From Pseudomonadota bacterium (lineage in GTDB: Bacteria; Pseudomonadota; Gammaproteobacteria; Acidiferrobacterales; UBA6901): 64,000 bases of DNA. This document shows positions 1 through 7,761 of the stretch, piece after piece. The stretch lies in assembly GCA_021783175.1 (NCBI GenBank), contig JAJXUF010000004.1, positions 1-64,000 on the forward strand. The letters are read 5' to 3'. The translations under genes were made by a program, and so were the position numbers. A model generated the notes under the pieces. It did no database searches and was not told the origin of the DNA. It saw nothing but the letters and a program-made list of their open reading frames with translations. Each line of letters opens with the position of its first letter. The first letter of the stretch is position 1.

Positions 1-501
1 GCGGCAATGGCGTTTGCCATGCTGGGTGACCGCGAGCGTGCGTGGGAATTGTTCGCCATGCTAAACCCGGTTAATCACGGCGGTACGCCCGTGGAGATCG
101 GACGCTATAAGGTCGAGCCGTATGTCATGAGTGCGGATGTTTACGCTGCAACGCCTCATATCGGCCGTGGCGGTTGGACCTGGTATACCGGGGCGGCAGG
201 CTGGATGTACCGGCTGTCCGTGGAAACTCTGCTTGGTCTGAATCTGGAAGTTGACCATCTGCGCATGACACCGTGCATCCCGGCGCATTGGAAGTCCTAC
301 CAGGTCCATTACCGCTATCGCGAGACTTTTTACCACATCACCGTCCAGTGTGGTGGTGCAAATTCGGGGTCTTCGATCCGCGTGACCGTGGACGGTTCGA
401 CGGTCAGCGGACCCGGCCACGACGAGGCCGGACGAGCACAGGGCATCATTCCTCTCGTGGACGACCGCCGGGAGCACTATGTCGAAGTAGAGTTGAGCTA
501 A
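1..501 (+). CDS. C-terminal end of GH94 / cyclic beta-1,2-glucan synthase-like glycoside phosphorylase (partial)
   Basis: Only the last 166 codons lie in the window; the reading frame is open from base 1, so the start is upstream. The motif GRGGWTWYTGAAGWMYR (about residues 55-71 of the visible part) is the family hallmark of GH94 phosphorylases and of the C-terminal domain of NdvB-type cyclic beta-1,2-glucan synthases, where it lies near the sugar-binding active site. The preceding stretch (YKVEPYVMSADVY) and the following L-GLN-DHLRMTPCIP segment also fit the (alpha/alpha)6 barrel end and C-terminal beta-sandwich of that family. Whether the whole protein is the about 2,800-residue synthase or a shorter cellobiose-type phosphorylase cannot be decided here. 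Confidence 0.85.
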   Translation, partial: AAMAFAMLGDRERAWELFAMLNPVNHGGTPVEIGRYKVEPYVMSADVYAATPHIGRGGWTWYTGAAGWMYRLSVETLLGLNLEVDHLRMTPCIPAHWKSYQVHYRYRETFYHITVQCGGANSGSSIRVTVDGSTVSGPGHDEAGRAQGIIPLVDDRREHYVEVELS

Positions 502-572
502 AGCGGTTGCATCGTTCGGGCTTTGTGAAGAAATAATTGGCATGAACCGTACGATGGAGGTCGACACCTGAC

Positions 573-788
573 ATGAGAAATCCGGAAGACAAAACGTCAC
601 CGGTCGCGGAGACCGACGCAGATCGTCGTCGAGGGATCCTTTCCGGCAACGCGCTGCCGCTGGACAGCGTGTCGCGCTTGCCCGGGACCGGCCCGGTTAG
701 CGTTGCCGAACAGAGGATCCTCGACGAACTTCAGAGAACCTCTAAAAATCCCCCCATTCTAATTCGCCAACAACAAACCACGAGATAA
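573..788 (+). CDS. Small hypothetical ORF, probably interrupted by the IS5 remnant
   Basis: A 71-codon frame with a GGAGG-like ribosome site about 12 bases upstream of its ATG. The first about 52 residues are polar (many Asp, Arg, Pro), with no motif I recognise. The last about 18 residues run into the left end of the IS5-type remnant, so the original 3' part is probably lost. It may be a truncated native gene or a chance frame. Confidence 0.25.
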   Translation: MRNPEDKTSPVAETDADRRRGILSGNALPLDSVSRLPGTGPVSVAEQRILDELQRTSKNPPILIRQQQTTR

Positions 789-1084
789 CGACGATGCTCC
801 AATCGGGCCTCTTTGATCTCGAGGATCGTTTCAGCAAGCTCAATCAGTTCGGCGACTTCTTGAAGGCGCTGAACGAGGTCGTCGACTGGTCGGAATATGG
901 GCCAATTCTCGCCAAGGGAATGCAGAAGGAGAAGAAGAGCAATGCCGGACGCCCGGGTGTGATCCGCTGCTCATGTTCAAGGCGCTCATCCTGCAAAGCC
1001 TCTATAACCTCTCCGTTCGCCAGACCGAGTTCCAGATCCGCGACCGCTTCACGTTCCTGCGTTTCCTAGGCCTCACCCCACACA
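733..1084 (+). mobile_element. IS5-family (IS1031-like) insertion sequence remnant
   Basis: A left end, a short leader and the first about 95 codons of an IS5-type transposase can be followed from about 733 to about 1084, where similarity stops abruptly and a Fic-type coding remnant begins. The catalytic domain and the right end are missing, so the element cannot move by itself. The left boundary is approximate; I did not find a second inverted repeat. Confidence 0.65.
794..1084 (+). pseudogene. IS5-family transposase, N-terminal fragment with frameshift
   Basis: The frame starting at 794 gives MLQSGLFDLEDRFSKLNQFGD, similar to the start of IS1031-type transposases, and runs to GRPG near 957. 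The family pattern then continues in another frame as CDPLLMFKALILQSLYNLS and ends with the family motif DRFTFLRFLGL near 1072. A one-base frameshift near 957-962 therefore separates the halves, and the DDE catalytic part is absent. Confidence 0.75.
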
Positions 1085-1346
1085 GGCCGGAGCGCGGGCG
1101 GCGCACCTGCTGTATCTCGTCATCAAGAACCACCGGTTTTCCGACGCTAACAGGCGCAGCGGCGCTTTTTTGTTCGCGGACTTTCTCAACCGAAATGCCC
1201 GACCGCTGGATGGTAACGGCAACCCGGTGATCAACGACATCGGCTTGGCGGCACTGGCACTGCTGGCGGCGGAGTCCGAACCGGCCCAGAGGGAGACGAT
1301 GATTCGTCTTGTCATGTATATGCTGGCTTCAGGGGGTAGACCATGA
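1083..1346 (+). pseudogene. C-terminal remnant of a Fic/RhuM-type (Fic-domain) gene
   Basis: No start codon is needed for this call: the frame ending at the TGA at 1344-1346 reads AAHLLYLVIKNHRFSDANRR and then SGAFLFADFLNRN...LDGNGNPVINDIGLAALALL. This matches the C-terminal end of Fic-domain proteins related to RhuM, whose core is H-P-F-x-D-G-N-K-R-S-G. Here Pro has become Arg and Gly has become Ala in that core (NHRFSDANRRSG). Everything upstream has been replaced by the IS5 remnant, so this is a dead fragment. Such genes commonly sit inside type I restriction-modification loci in other genomes (family knowledge), which fits the next entry. Confidence 0.7.
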
Positions 1347-1363
1347 ACGAAGCCGAAACCCGC
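1343..1363 (+). pseudogene. Possible first codons of a deleted hsdR (type I restriction subunit)
   Basis: An ATG overlaps the Fic-remnant stop as ATGA, the usual translational coupling in restriction operons, and reads MNEAETR. I know MNEAETR as a common amino terminus of HsdR proteins. After residue 7 the frame (open to 1633) no longer resembles HsdR. This is suggestive only: seven residues are little evidence, and the support comes mostly from the Fic neighbour. Confidence 0.35.
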
Positions 1364-1990
1364 ATTGTCGGCGGCAATGCTGCCATCCCGCATCATCGCA
1401 AAGAGTACACCGCCGGGCCTTCAGGCAAGGGCGATGATCACCTGGTTGTGCCGTTGGCGCTGGTGGGTCTTGCGCTCGTAGCAGGTCCGGGACACTGGAT
1501 CGCACAAGGCCGCGAAGGCAGAGAGGAACTGAGCGCGCTTCAAGATTCTGTTCCCTCGCGGGGAGGGATGCTCACTGCGGATGGAACTGCCCCAGAATTC
1601 CCTCGGCCGGGCAGGTGGCGTATGCCGGAGTAATCCGGACGATGTCGATCGGACGATGGTGGACACTCTGGTCGACCGTTAGCATCCAGGACAACGGCAG
1701 TGCCGACGTGACAAAACAAGCAAGCTTTTCGCAAAAGTGTGAACTGGGTCACAGAAAGATGGGGTGACCACGAATATGCTCGTCTCTGATTTCGCGGTTT
1801 CAACGATCGGTCAGGAGTGTGGCTAGCCAAGCCGAGTCGGGTAAGCGGACGGCGCACGCCAAAGTATCAATTTCTCGAAAACTGACCGGATGGCGCTGGC
1901 AATCATTTTTTGCAGCGCTTGGTCTTGTGGAGGAGCGCCGGCAGTCTGGTTTTTCGCTGCGGCAAAGATTAGTTCATAAGGGGAAATGAC
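1364..1990. other. Non-coding stretch upstream of the first propeller gene
   Basis: I see no convincing gene here; frames on both strands are low in family-like content and overlap one another. The stretch holds a CRP-type palindrome at 1738-1753 and, at its end, a purine-rich ribosome site (GGGGAAA) seven to ten bases before the ATG at 1991. It is probably partly debris of the lost restriction locus and partly a leader region. Confidence 0.5.
1738..1753. promoter_or_regulatory. CRP/Vfr/Clp-type operator (perfect TGTGA-N6-TCACA)
   Basis: TGTGA, six bases (ACTGGG), TCACA: identical to the classical CRP half-sites. It lies 237 bases before the ATG of the first propeller lipoprotein, and an equivalent site precedes the second one. 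Both share a GCAAA-rich left flank and an A-G-A right flank, which argues against chance. Which CRP-family protein binds is unknown. Confidence 0.6.
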
Positions 1991-4114
1991 ATGTTCTATT
2001 TTAACTCGAAATTCCTTCGGATCCCTGTTATCGCGGGTTTTGTCCTGCTCTCCGCCTGCGGCGGCGGAGGAGGAGGCGGAGGCGGTGGTGGCACGACAGC
2101 CACCGGTGTCACGGCCACCTACCCGCGCTACGCCTATGTGGCCAACTCCGGTGACAGCAGTGTTTCGGTCTATGCCGTCGACGCTTCGACCGGACGGCTT
2201 CACTTTACCGGCAAGGCAGCGGCCGGGGCCACGCCGCAGGCGGTTGCCGTGGATCCGCAGAACCGCTTCGTCTACGTCGCCAACAGCGGCGGAGGCAGTG
2301 TTTCGGCCTATGCGATCGACGCCACGAGCGGGACGCTGACAGCGGTACCGGGTTCTCCTTTTAGCCTGGGAGCGAGCCCCAATTCGATTGCCGTCGATCC
2401 TTCGGGCCAGTTCGTCTATGTGGCGGCGGGTTCCTCGGTGTATGCCTTCACGATCAACGGCAGCAGCGGTGCCCTTACCGCGGTGCCGGGTTCACCCTTT
2501 TCGGCCGGGACCAATCCCGTTGCCCTCACGCTCGATCCCTCGGGCAAGTTTCTCTATGCGGCCGATTACGTCGGCAACAGCGTCTATGCCTTCGCGATCA
2601 ATTCCAGCAGCGGGGCGCTTTCCGGCGCAGGAAGTATTGCTGCAGGATCATCTCCCATCGCGATTGCGGTCGATCCCGCTGGCAACTTCGTCTACGTAGC
2701 CAACAACGGGTCCGGCAACGTCTCCGCTTACAGCATCAATACGACAACCGGGGCGCTTTCGAGCCTGGGCAGCGCGATCGGCGCCGGCAATCATCCGCGC
2801 GGCATTGCGGTCGATCATTCCGGCAAGGCCGTCTACGTCACCAATGGCACGGACAACACCGTCTCGCAGTACACGATCGGATCGAACGGCGCACTGACTG
2901 CGATGCCTACTGCCACCGTCCCAACGGGAACCTCCCCGCAATCAGTCAGTGTTGATCCCTCCAACCATTATGTTTACGTCGCCAACGCATCATCCAATAA
3001 CCTTTCGGCCTATGCGATCGATGCCACGAGCGGTGCGCTCACGGCGCTCGCGCCCGCCAGTTTCGCGGGCTATCCAGGAACCACGGCGGTGGCGATGAGC
3101 CAGGGGAGTGTCGCACTGCAACCCGTGCCGAAGTATGTTTATGTGACGGCGGGCATTGAGGCCGCGGGGTATACGGTTGACAGCGCGACTGGTGCGCTTA
3201 CCTTTGTCGGCGGCGCGCCAGCGGGCACGGATGCTGTTTCGGTGGCCATCGATCCCACGGGCCGGTTCGGATATGTGGCGGATACCGGCCTGCACAAAAT
3301 CTATCCCTTTCAGATCAACACCGCCACGGGTGCACCGAGCAGTATGTCGCCGGTTGCGGAGGCGAATCCGGTGTCCGTTGCGGTCGATCCTTCAGGCAGG
3401 TTCCTCGTCGTGGCGGATAACGGCACGAATCCGGGATATGTCTATTCCTACACCATTAATTCCGTGACCGGTGTGATCAGCATGGTCAGCGGTGTCATCC
3501 AGAATTCACCGACCCACGTCAGCATAGATCCTTCTGGACGCTATGTCTGGGCTTCGGATGTGAACGGCTACGTCTACGTCTATTCCATTGACCCCACAAC
3601 CGGCGGCCTCAGCCTGGCGAACACCCTCATTATGTTTCCCGGGAATACACTCGGCGACATAAATATTGACCCATCTGGCAGGTTCGCGTGCGTGGTGTCC
3701 GCCAGCATCAATACCATCTCTGCCGAAGTAATCAGCTCAGCGCCGCCGATATTGACGCAAGCGGATGGCATTGGCGGCTACGGTAATCCGGGCACCTGCG
3801 CTTATGATCCCTCCGGGACGCATATGTACGTCCCAAACAACAGCGCATCGCCCCACAATAACGTGTCCATCTTTACCGTTGACCAGAGTACCGGTTGGGC
3901 CAGCAGCAGCGAAAGTTTCGAAGGTACATCTCCCGCGGATATTGCGATTGATCCATCCGGAAAGTTTGCCTACATGGCGGACAACGGTACGGTACCCGGT
4001 ATCTATGTCTATAGTATAGACCCGATGAGCGGCGGGCTGACGCAGGTCGGCAGCGTCGTGAACGTCGGTGCCGGAGCTCCCAATTCCGTCCTTACCTTCG
4101 GGACATGGCAGTGA
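1991..4114 (+). CDS. Lipoprotein with two tandem seven-bladed YVTN beta-propellers (paralogue 1)
   Basis: 707 residues. The signal peptide ends in a lipobox (LLSAC), followed by a run of eleven Gly, so it is probably lipid-anchored in the envelope. The rest is YVTN/lactonase-like blades of the form V-A-V-D-P-S-G-x-F-V-Y-V-A-N. I count one opening blade (YPRYAYVAN) plus six DPxG-type blades, then a linker AMSQG, then a second opening blade (VPKYVYVTAG) plus six more: two propellers of seven blades. One second-half blade is degenerate (CAYDPSGTHMYVPN). The start is supported by a GGGGAAA ribosome site and the signal peptide. Lactonase enzymatic residues are not evident, and surface binding or a structural role is equally possible. 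It is paired with the paralogue downstream. Confidence 0.85.
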   Translation: MFYFNSKFLRIPVIAGFVLLSACGGGGGGGGGGGTTATGVTATYPRYAYVANSGDSSVSVYAVDASTGRLHFTGKAAAGATPQAVAVDPQNRFVYVANSGGGSVSAYAIDATSGTLTAVPGSPFSLGASPNSIAVDPSGQFVYVAAGSSVYAFTINGSSGALTAVPGSPFSAGTNPVALTLDPSGKFLYAADYVGNSVYAFAINSSSGALSGAGSIAAGSSPIAIAVDPAGNFVYVANNGSGNVSAYSINTTTGALSSLGSAIGAGNHPRGIAVDHSGKAVYVTNGTDNTVSQYTIGSNGALTAMPTATVPTGTSPQSVSVDPSNHYVYVANASSNNLSAYAIDATSGALTALAPASFAGYPGTTAVAMSQGSVALQPVPKYVYVTAGIEAAGYTVDSATGALTFVGGAPAGTDAVSVAIDPTGRFGYVADTGLHKIYPFQINTATGAPSSMSPVAEANPVSVAVDPSGRFLVVADNGTNPGYVYSYTINSVTGVISMVSGVIQNSPTHVSIDPSGRYVWASDVNGYVYVYSIDPTTGGLSLANTLIMFPGNTLGDINIDPSGRFACVVSASINTISAEVISSAPPILTQADGIGGYGNPGTCAYDPSGTHMYVPNNSASPHNNVSIFTVDQSTGWASSSESFEGTSPADIAIDPSGKFAYMADNGTVPGIYVYSIDPMSGGLTQVGSVVNVGAGAPNSVLTFGTWQ

Positions 4115-4495
4115 TATGCGCGCCCCGGTTCAATTGTCCGGCAACAGGGTAAGACGCCTCAGTTGTGCCGGGAGGACTGCCGTCCAATGTGCTGCGCCGG
4201 CCGGATCAAGGGGCGTCTGCCGGCGGGGCGGTTAGCGATGTGTGCGTTGAGGATTCTGACATCCGGCGAAACTCCAGGCTTCGCCGGCTTCAGGAGATTT
4301 CGCTAGGGACAAGAACGGGGCCGGGCCAAGGCAAAGAAGTGTGATCCAGTTCACAGACAGGCGCGAAGACGGCGGGCATGCTCCTTGTCGACGATTATGC
4401 CTCAGCAGTCGGACCCCGACGCAATCGAGCGGGTAGATCCGGTGCAGTCGGTGGATGATCAAGGTTGCGAATGTCGCATTAAGGGGGGAATTGGC
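4115..4495. other. Intergenic region between the two propeller genes
   Basis: No gene is supported. It contains a weak inverted repeat near 4268-4303 (GAAACTCC.. / ..GGAGATTTC) and the CRP-type site at 4340-4355. A frame extends upstream of 4496 to 4385, but that extension would remove the signal peptide from the amino terminus, so I treat it as leader. Confidence 0.5.
4340..4355. promoter_or_regulatory. CRP/Vfr/Clp-type operator (perfect TGTGA-N6-TCACA)
   Basis: TGTGA, TCCAGT, TCACA, preceded by GCAAAGAAG and followed by GA, closely matching the flanks of the site at 1738. It lies 140 bases before the chosen ATG of the second propeller gene. The parallel placement suggests both lipoproteins are controlled by one CRP-family regulator. 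Confidence 0.6.
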
Positions 4496-6655
4496 ATGAT
4501 TTGCATCGACACGAAGCTTCTGCGTAGCGCTGTCATCCTGGGTATGGCCGGCCTCGCGGGCTGCGGTGGTGGTGGCGGTGGTGGTGGCAACATAACTGCA
4601 GGCGGGGTGGCGACCGTCTATCCGCGCTTTGCGTATGTCGCCGACCAGAACGACAACAGCATTTCAGCCTATGCGGTCAGTGCGACGACCGGGCGCCTCA
4701 CGTTGGTAGGCAAAATCGGGGCCGGGACAAATCCGACTTCTGTCGCCGTCGACCCGAGCGGGAAGTACGTCTACGCGGCGAACCTGAATGGCGGCAATGT
4801 TTCTCAATATACGATCGGCGCCGATGGCAGACTCACGTCCATGTCACCAAGCACCGCGACTACGAATGGACTCCCGTGGTTTGTGATCGTCGATCCTAGC
4901 GGCAAATATGTCTACGTTGCCGACTACACCTCCGGCGTCGTCGATGAGTTCACGATTGGCAGTAATGGCAGCCTCAAGGCCATGACACCCGCCACCGTGA
5001 AAGCGGGGACGAACCCGGTGTCTATCTTTATCGATCCGAACGGCAAGTACGCCTATGTGACGAACTACGGGGGCAACGATGTGTCGGCCTACAGTATCGA
5101 TGGAACTACTGGCGTACTCACGCAGATCAGTTGCGGGGCGCCAGGGACCACGGGTTGCAGCGGCGCGAGCGCGCCGACCAACTTTGCAGTCGGTAACAAT
5201 CCCGAATCGGTGACTACGGATCCAGCCGGCAAATATGCTTACGTGGCGAACTATGGGGGGAATGTTTCGCAATTCACGATCAGCAGCAACGGCAGCCTGG
5301 CGCCCATGACGGCCGCGACGATCGCGGCAGGTAATGGCCCCTACTGCGTCGCCGTCGACCCCTCCGGAAAATACGCCTACGTGGTGGACAATACCGACGG
5401 ACACGTTTCTCAATTCACGATCGGCGCGGATGGTAGCCTCGCGCCTATGACGACAGCCCAGGTCAGCACGGGGGCAAGTCCGAATACGATTACTGTCGAT
5501 CCAACTGGAAAATATGCCTACACGGTGAACTACGGCGACAATGATATCTCATTGTTCACGATTGGCGCCGACGGCAGCCTGACGGCAATTTCCCCTTCCA
5601 CGCTGGTGGCGCTTCCTGGCGCACGCTCGCTTGCGATGAGTCAGGGTACAAGTCCGGTGGCAGCGGTGCCGAAGTATGCCTATGTGACAAACATTGCCGA
5701 TTCCACGGTTTCGCAATTCACCATTGGCGGCAACGGCGGTCTTGCGCCCATGACCACCGCGACTGTTGGGACGGGCATCAGTCCCATGGACATTACCGTT
5801 GATCCCAGCGGGAGCTACGCTTACGTAGCCGATTCCGGTGATGGCACCGTCGAACAGTACACGGTCGGTGCCAGCGGCGGGCTCACGCCCATGAGCACCG
5901 CGACGGTCACGGCGGGGACCCATCCCAACGCTGTCGCAGTCGATCCCAGCGGACAATATGCCTATGTGGCCAATCCTACCGACAGCACTGTTTCGCAATT
6001 CACGATCCAAGCCGGCGGCGGTCTCAAGCCGATGACCGCTGCGACGATTACGGCGGGCCTTTATCCGATGGCAGCCGCCGTCGACCCCAGCGGAAGGTTT
6101 GTCTACGTCGCGGATTCTAGCGGAAGCAAGGTTTATCAGTTCACCATTGGTGCGGGCGGCGGTCTGGTTGCCATGACGACCGCGGCGGTCAATGCGGGGA
6201 CGAATCCCCGGTCTGTCGCTGTCGATCCCAGCGGGAGGTACGTGTATGTGGCGAACTATTCGAGTGACGATGTCTCGCAATATTCGGTCAACGCTGACGG
6301 CAGTCTTACGTCCATCACTTCGGCGATCGCCGCCGGCGTGAATCCCTATTCGGTCACTGTCGACCCGAGCGGGAAGTACGTCTACGTAACGGACCAGGCC
6401 GGCGGTGTCACGGAGTTCACGATCGGCAGCAACGGCGATCTTGCGCTGATGAGTGGCGCCATGCCCGCGGCGGGGGCGAATCCCGAAGGGGTCAGCGTCG
6501 ATCCCAGTGGTCAATTTGCCTATGTGGCAAATAATGGCGGCGGTGTGTCTGAATACACGATCGGTGGCGACGGGAGTCTCACGCCCATAAGCAATTTCAC
6601 GGTTGCGGCGGGATCTGGCCCCAGCAGTGTCGCCGTGAGCGGCGGCTACCAGTAA
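4496..6655 (+). CDS. Lipoprotein with two tandem seven-bladed YVTN beta-propellers (paralogue 2)
   Basis: 719 residues from the ATG at 4496, chosen because AAGGGGGG lies 6-9 bases before it and because it puts a signal peptide with lipobox (GLAGC) and a Gly run at the amino terminus. Blades are more regular than in the upstream paralogue (typically V-A-V-D-P-S-G-K-Y-V-Y-V-A-N ... S-Q-F-T-I-G). One opening blade plus six, the linker AMSQG, then VPKYAYVTN plus six: again two sevenfold propellers. One blade carries an insertion with two Cys (ISCGAPGTTGCSG), possibly a disulfide loop. Probably surface- or periplasm-exposed; function unknown. Confidence 0.87.
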   Translation: MICIDTKLLRSAVILGMAGLAGCGGGGGGGGNITAGGVATVYPRFAYVADQNDNSISAYAVSATTGRLTLVGKIGAGTNPTSVAVDPSGKYVYAANLNGGNVSQYTIGADGRLTSMSPSTATTNGLPWFVIVDPSGKYVYVADYTSGVVDEFTIGSNGSLKAMTPATVKAGTNPVSIFIDPNGKYAYVTNYGGNDVSAYSIDGTTGVLTQISCGAPGTTGCSGASAPTNFAVGNNPESVTTDPAGKYAYVANYGGNVSQFTISSNGSLAPMTAATIAAGNGPYCVAVDPSGKYAYVVDNTDGHVSQFTIGADGSLAPMTTAQVSTGASPNTITVDPTGKYAYTVNYGDNDISLFTIGADGSLTAISPSTLVALPGARSLAMSQGTSPVAAVPKYAYVTNIADSTVSQFTIGGNGGLAPMTTATVGTGISPMDITVDPSGSYAYVADSGDGTVEQYTVGASGGLTPMSTATVTAGTHPNAVAVDPSGQYAYVANPTDSTVSQFTIQAGGGLKPMTAATITAGLYPMAAAVDPSGRFVYVADSSGSKVYQFTIGAGGGLVAMTTAAVNAGTNPRSVAVDPSGRYVYVANYSSDDVSQYSVNADGSLTSITSAIAAGVNPYSVTVDPSGKYVYVTDQAGGVTEFTIGSNGDLALMSGAMPAAGANPEGVSVDPSGQFAYVANNGGGVSEYTIGGDGSLTPISNFTVAAGSGPSSVAVSGGYQ

Positions 6656-7229
6656 TGCCGATCCGAAACCCGGATGAGCTGGTGGCCCGGCAGATTTGCG
6701 TGACAAGATGGCTGAGCATTCGCAGTGCGCGTGTGCCGGACCGCCTGATGTCGGGGCGCAGGGAATGAGATGCCATGAAACATCTGTAAGCACATCCCCA
6801 TCCTTCCTGCGCCGCCGTTTTTTTTAACATCCGTCTGCAGCGCCCGCCTAAGGCGCCCAAGATTGATGCAGGGCACGAGCCGCAACTGCCGGAGGAACAT
6901 GTAAAGTCGTTTTATGAGCTGTTTAAAAAAGTGGGAAAATGTCAGTTGGGATCGGGGCAATCCTGACCTAATCGGGGCGATCATGGCATCCGAAGTATCT
7001 CAGTGTGGAGACGCTGTTTTTGGATGGACCTTGGCCACGTACGGAATCGTCTTGATTTCTATTGAAGTTGGAACGGGATGTCTTTCAGACGTGGTGTCTG
7101 TTCGGGCCGGATTTCTTGTTTATTTCCGGATGAGAATAACCGCTCCAAGCCTTTGTGCCGGAGCCTTTGATCATCCTATTTCTGTAGAGCACCTTGGTAG
7201 GTTGGCTTCGTATCTGCTAAGATGTGCGA
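6656..7229. other. Intergenic region upstream of the MarR gene
   Basis: No convincing gene. A frame from 6914 overlaps the MarR coding region in a different frame and has no family features, so I did not call it. The left part carries a terminator-like structure (6755-6825). Confidence 0.45.
6755..6825 (+). terminator. Possible terminator after the second propeller gene
   Basis: Perfect eight-base arms GGCGCAGG (6755-6762) and CCTGCGCC (6806-6813) are followed, four bases later, by eight T (6818-6825). The loop of about 43 bases is long for an intrinsic terminator, so this is tentative. Confidence 0.4.
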
Positions 7230-7682
7230 ATGGTTTCGCAGTCGAATACCTCAAGCGATCTACGTGTCGCGACCTTGGCGGCCGACCTGCGCATGCTGAG
7301 CGGCAAGTTGTCTCGGCGCCTGCGCGAGGAGGGAAATCTCGGCGATTTCACTTGGACACAGATGAAGGTGCTGAGCCGTTTGGAGCGGGACGGCCCCGCG
7401 ACGGTGACCGCGCTTGCGCAGGCCGAGGGTATGCGTCCGCAATCTATGAGCACAACCATAGCTGCGTTGAAGGCGGCCGGCCTCATCAGCGGCACGGCCG
7501 ATCCGCATGACGGACGTCAAACCATTCTGAGTCTGACGGCGGCCTGCAGAGATTCGATCAGGGCAGCCCGGGCTGCCCGCGAGGACTGGCTGATGCACGC
7601 CATCCGAACAAGGCTCAAGCCGCAGGAGCATGAACAGCTTGCCACCGCCATCGAGCTCCTCGAGCGCCTCACCGGGTCCTAG
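7230..7682 (+). CDS. MarR-family transcriptional regulator
   Basis: 150 residues, the usual MarR length. The winged helix is clear: FTWTQMKVLSRLERDGPATV, then ALAQAEGMRPQSMSTTIAAL (recognition helix) and a wing DPHDGRQTILSLT with the family's D-x-R-x motif. The C-terminal helices would form the dimer interface. An alternative GTG start lies two codons upstream at 7224. It stands 79 bases before a drug-efflux-type MFS gene on the same strand, so it probably represses that gene and the hydrolase behind it in response to an aromatic or phenolic ligand (inference from MarR family habits). Confidence 0.88.
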   Translation: MVSQSNTSSDLRVATLAADLRMLSGKLSRRLREEGNLGDFTWTQMKVLSRLERDGPATVTALAQAEGMRPQSMSTTIAALKAAGLISGTADPHDGRQTILSLTAACRDSIRAARAAREDWLMHAIRTRLKPQEHEQLATAIELLERLTGS

Positions 7683-7761
7683 CCAACCCGCACCGCCCCG
7701 CAATCGCCGACCCCAAGGATTGCACTAACACCGAGCCTCAAGCTCCCGGACCATCAACTTC

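Noticed and set aside
5549..6793. 414-codon frame antisense to propeller gene 2
   Set aside because: It mirrors the regular blade repeats and is rich in Arg/His; no independent family signal.
6914..7510. 198-codon frame before and over the MarR gene
   Set aside because: Its second half is an out-of-frame reading of the MarR helix-turn-helix, and the first half has no motif.
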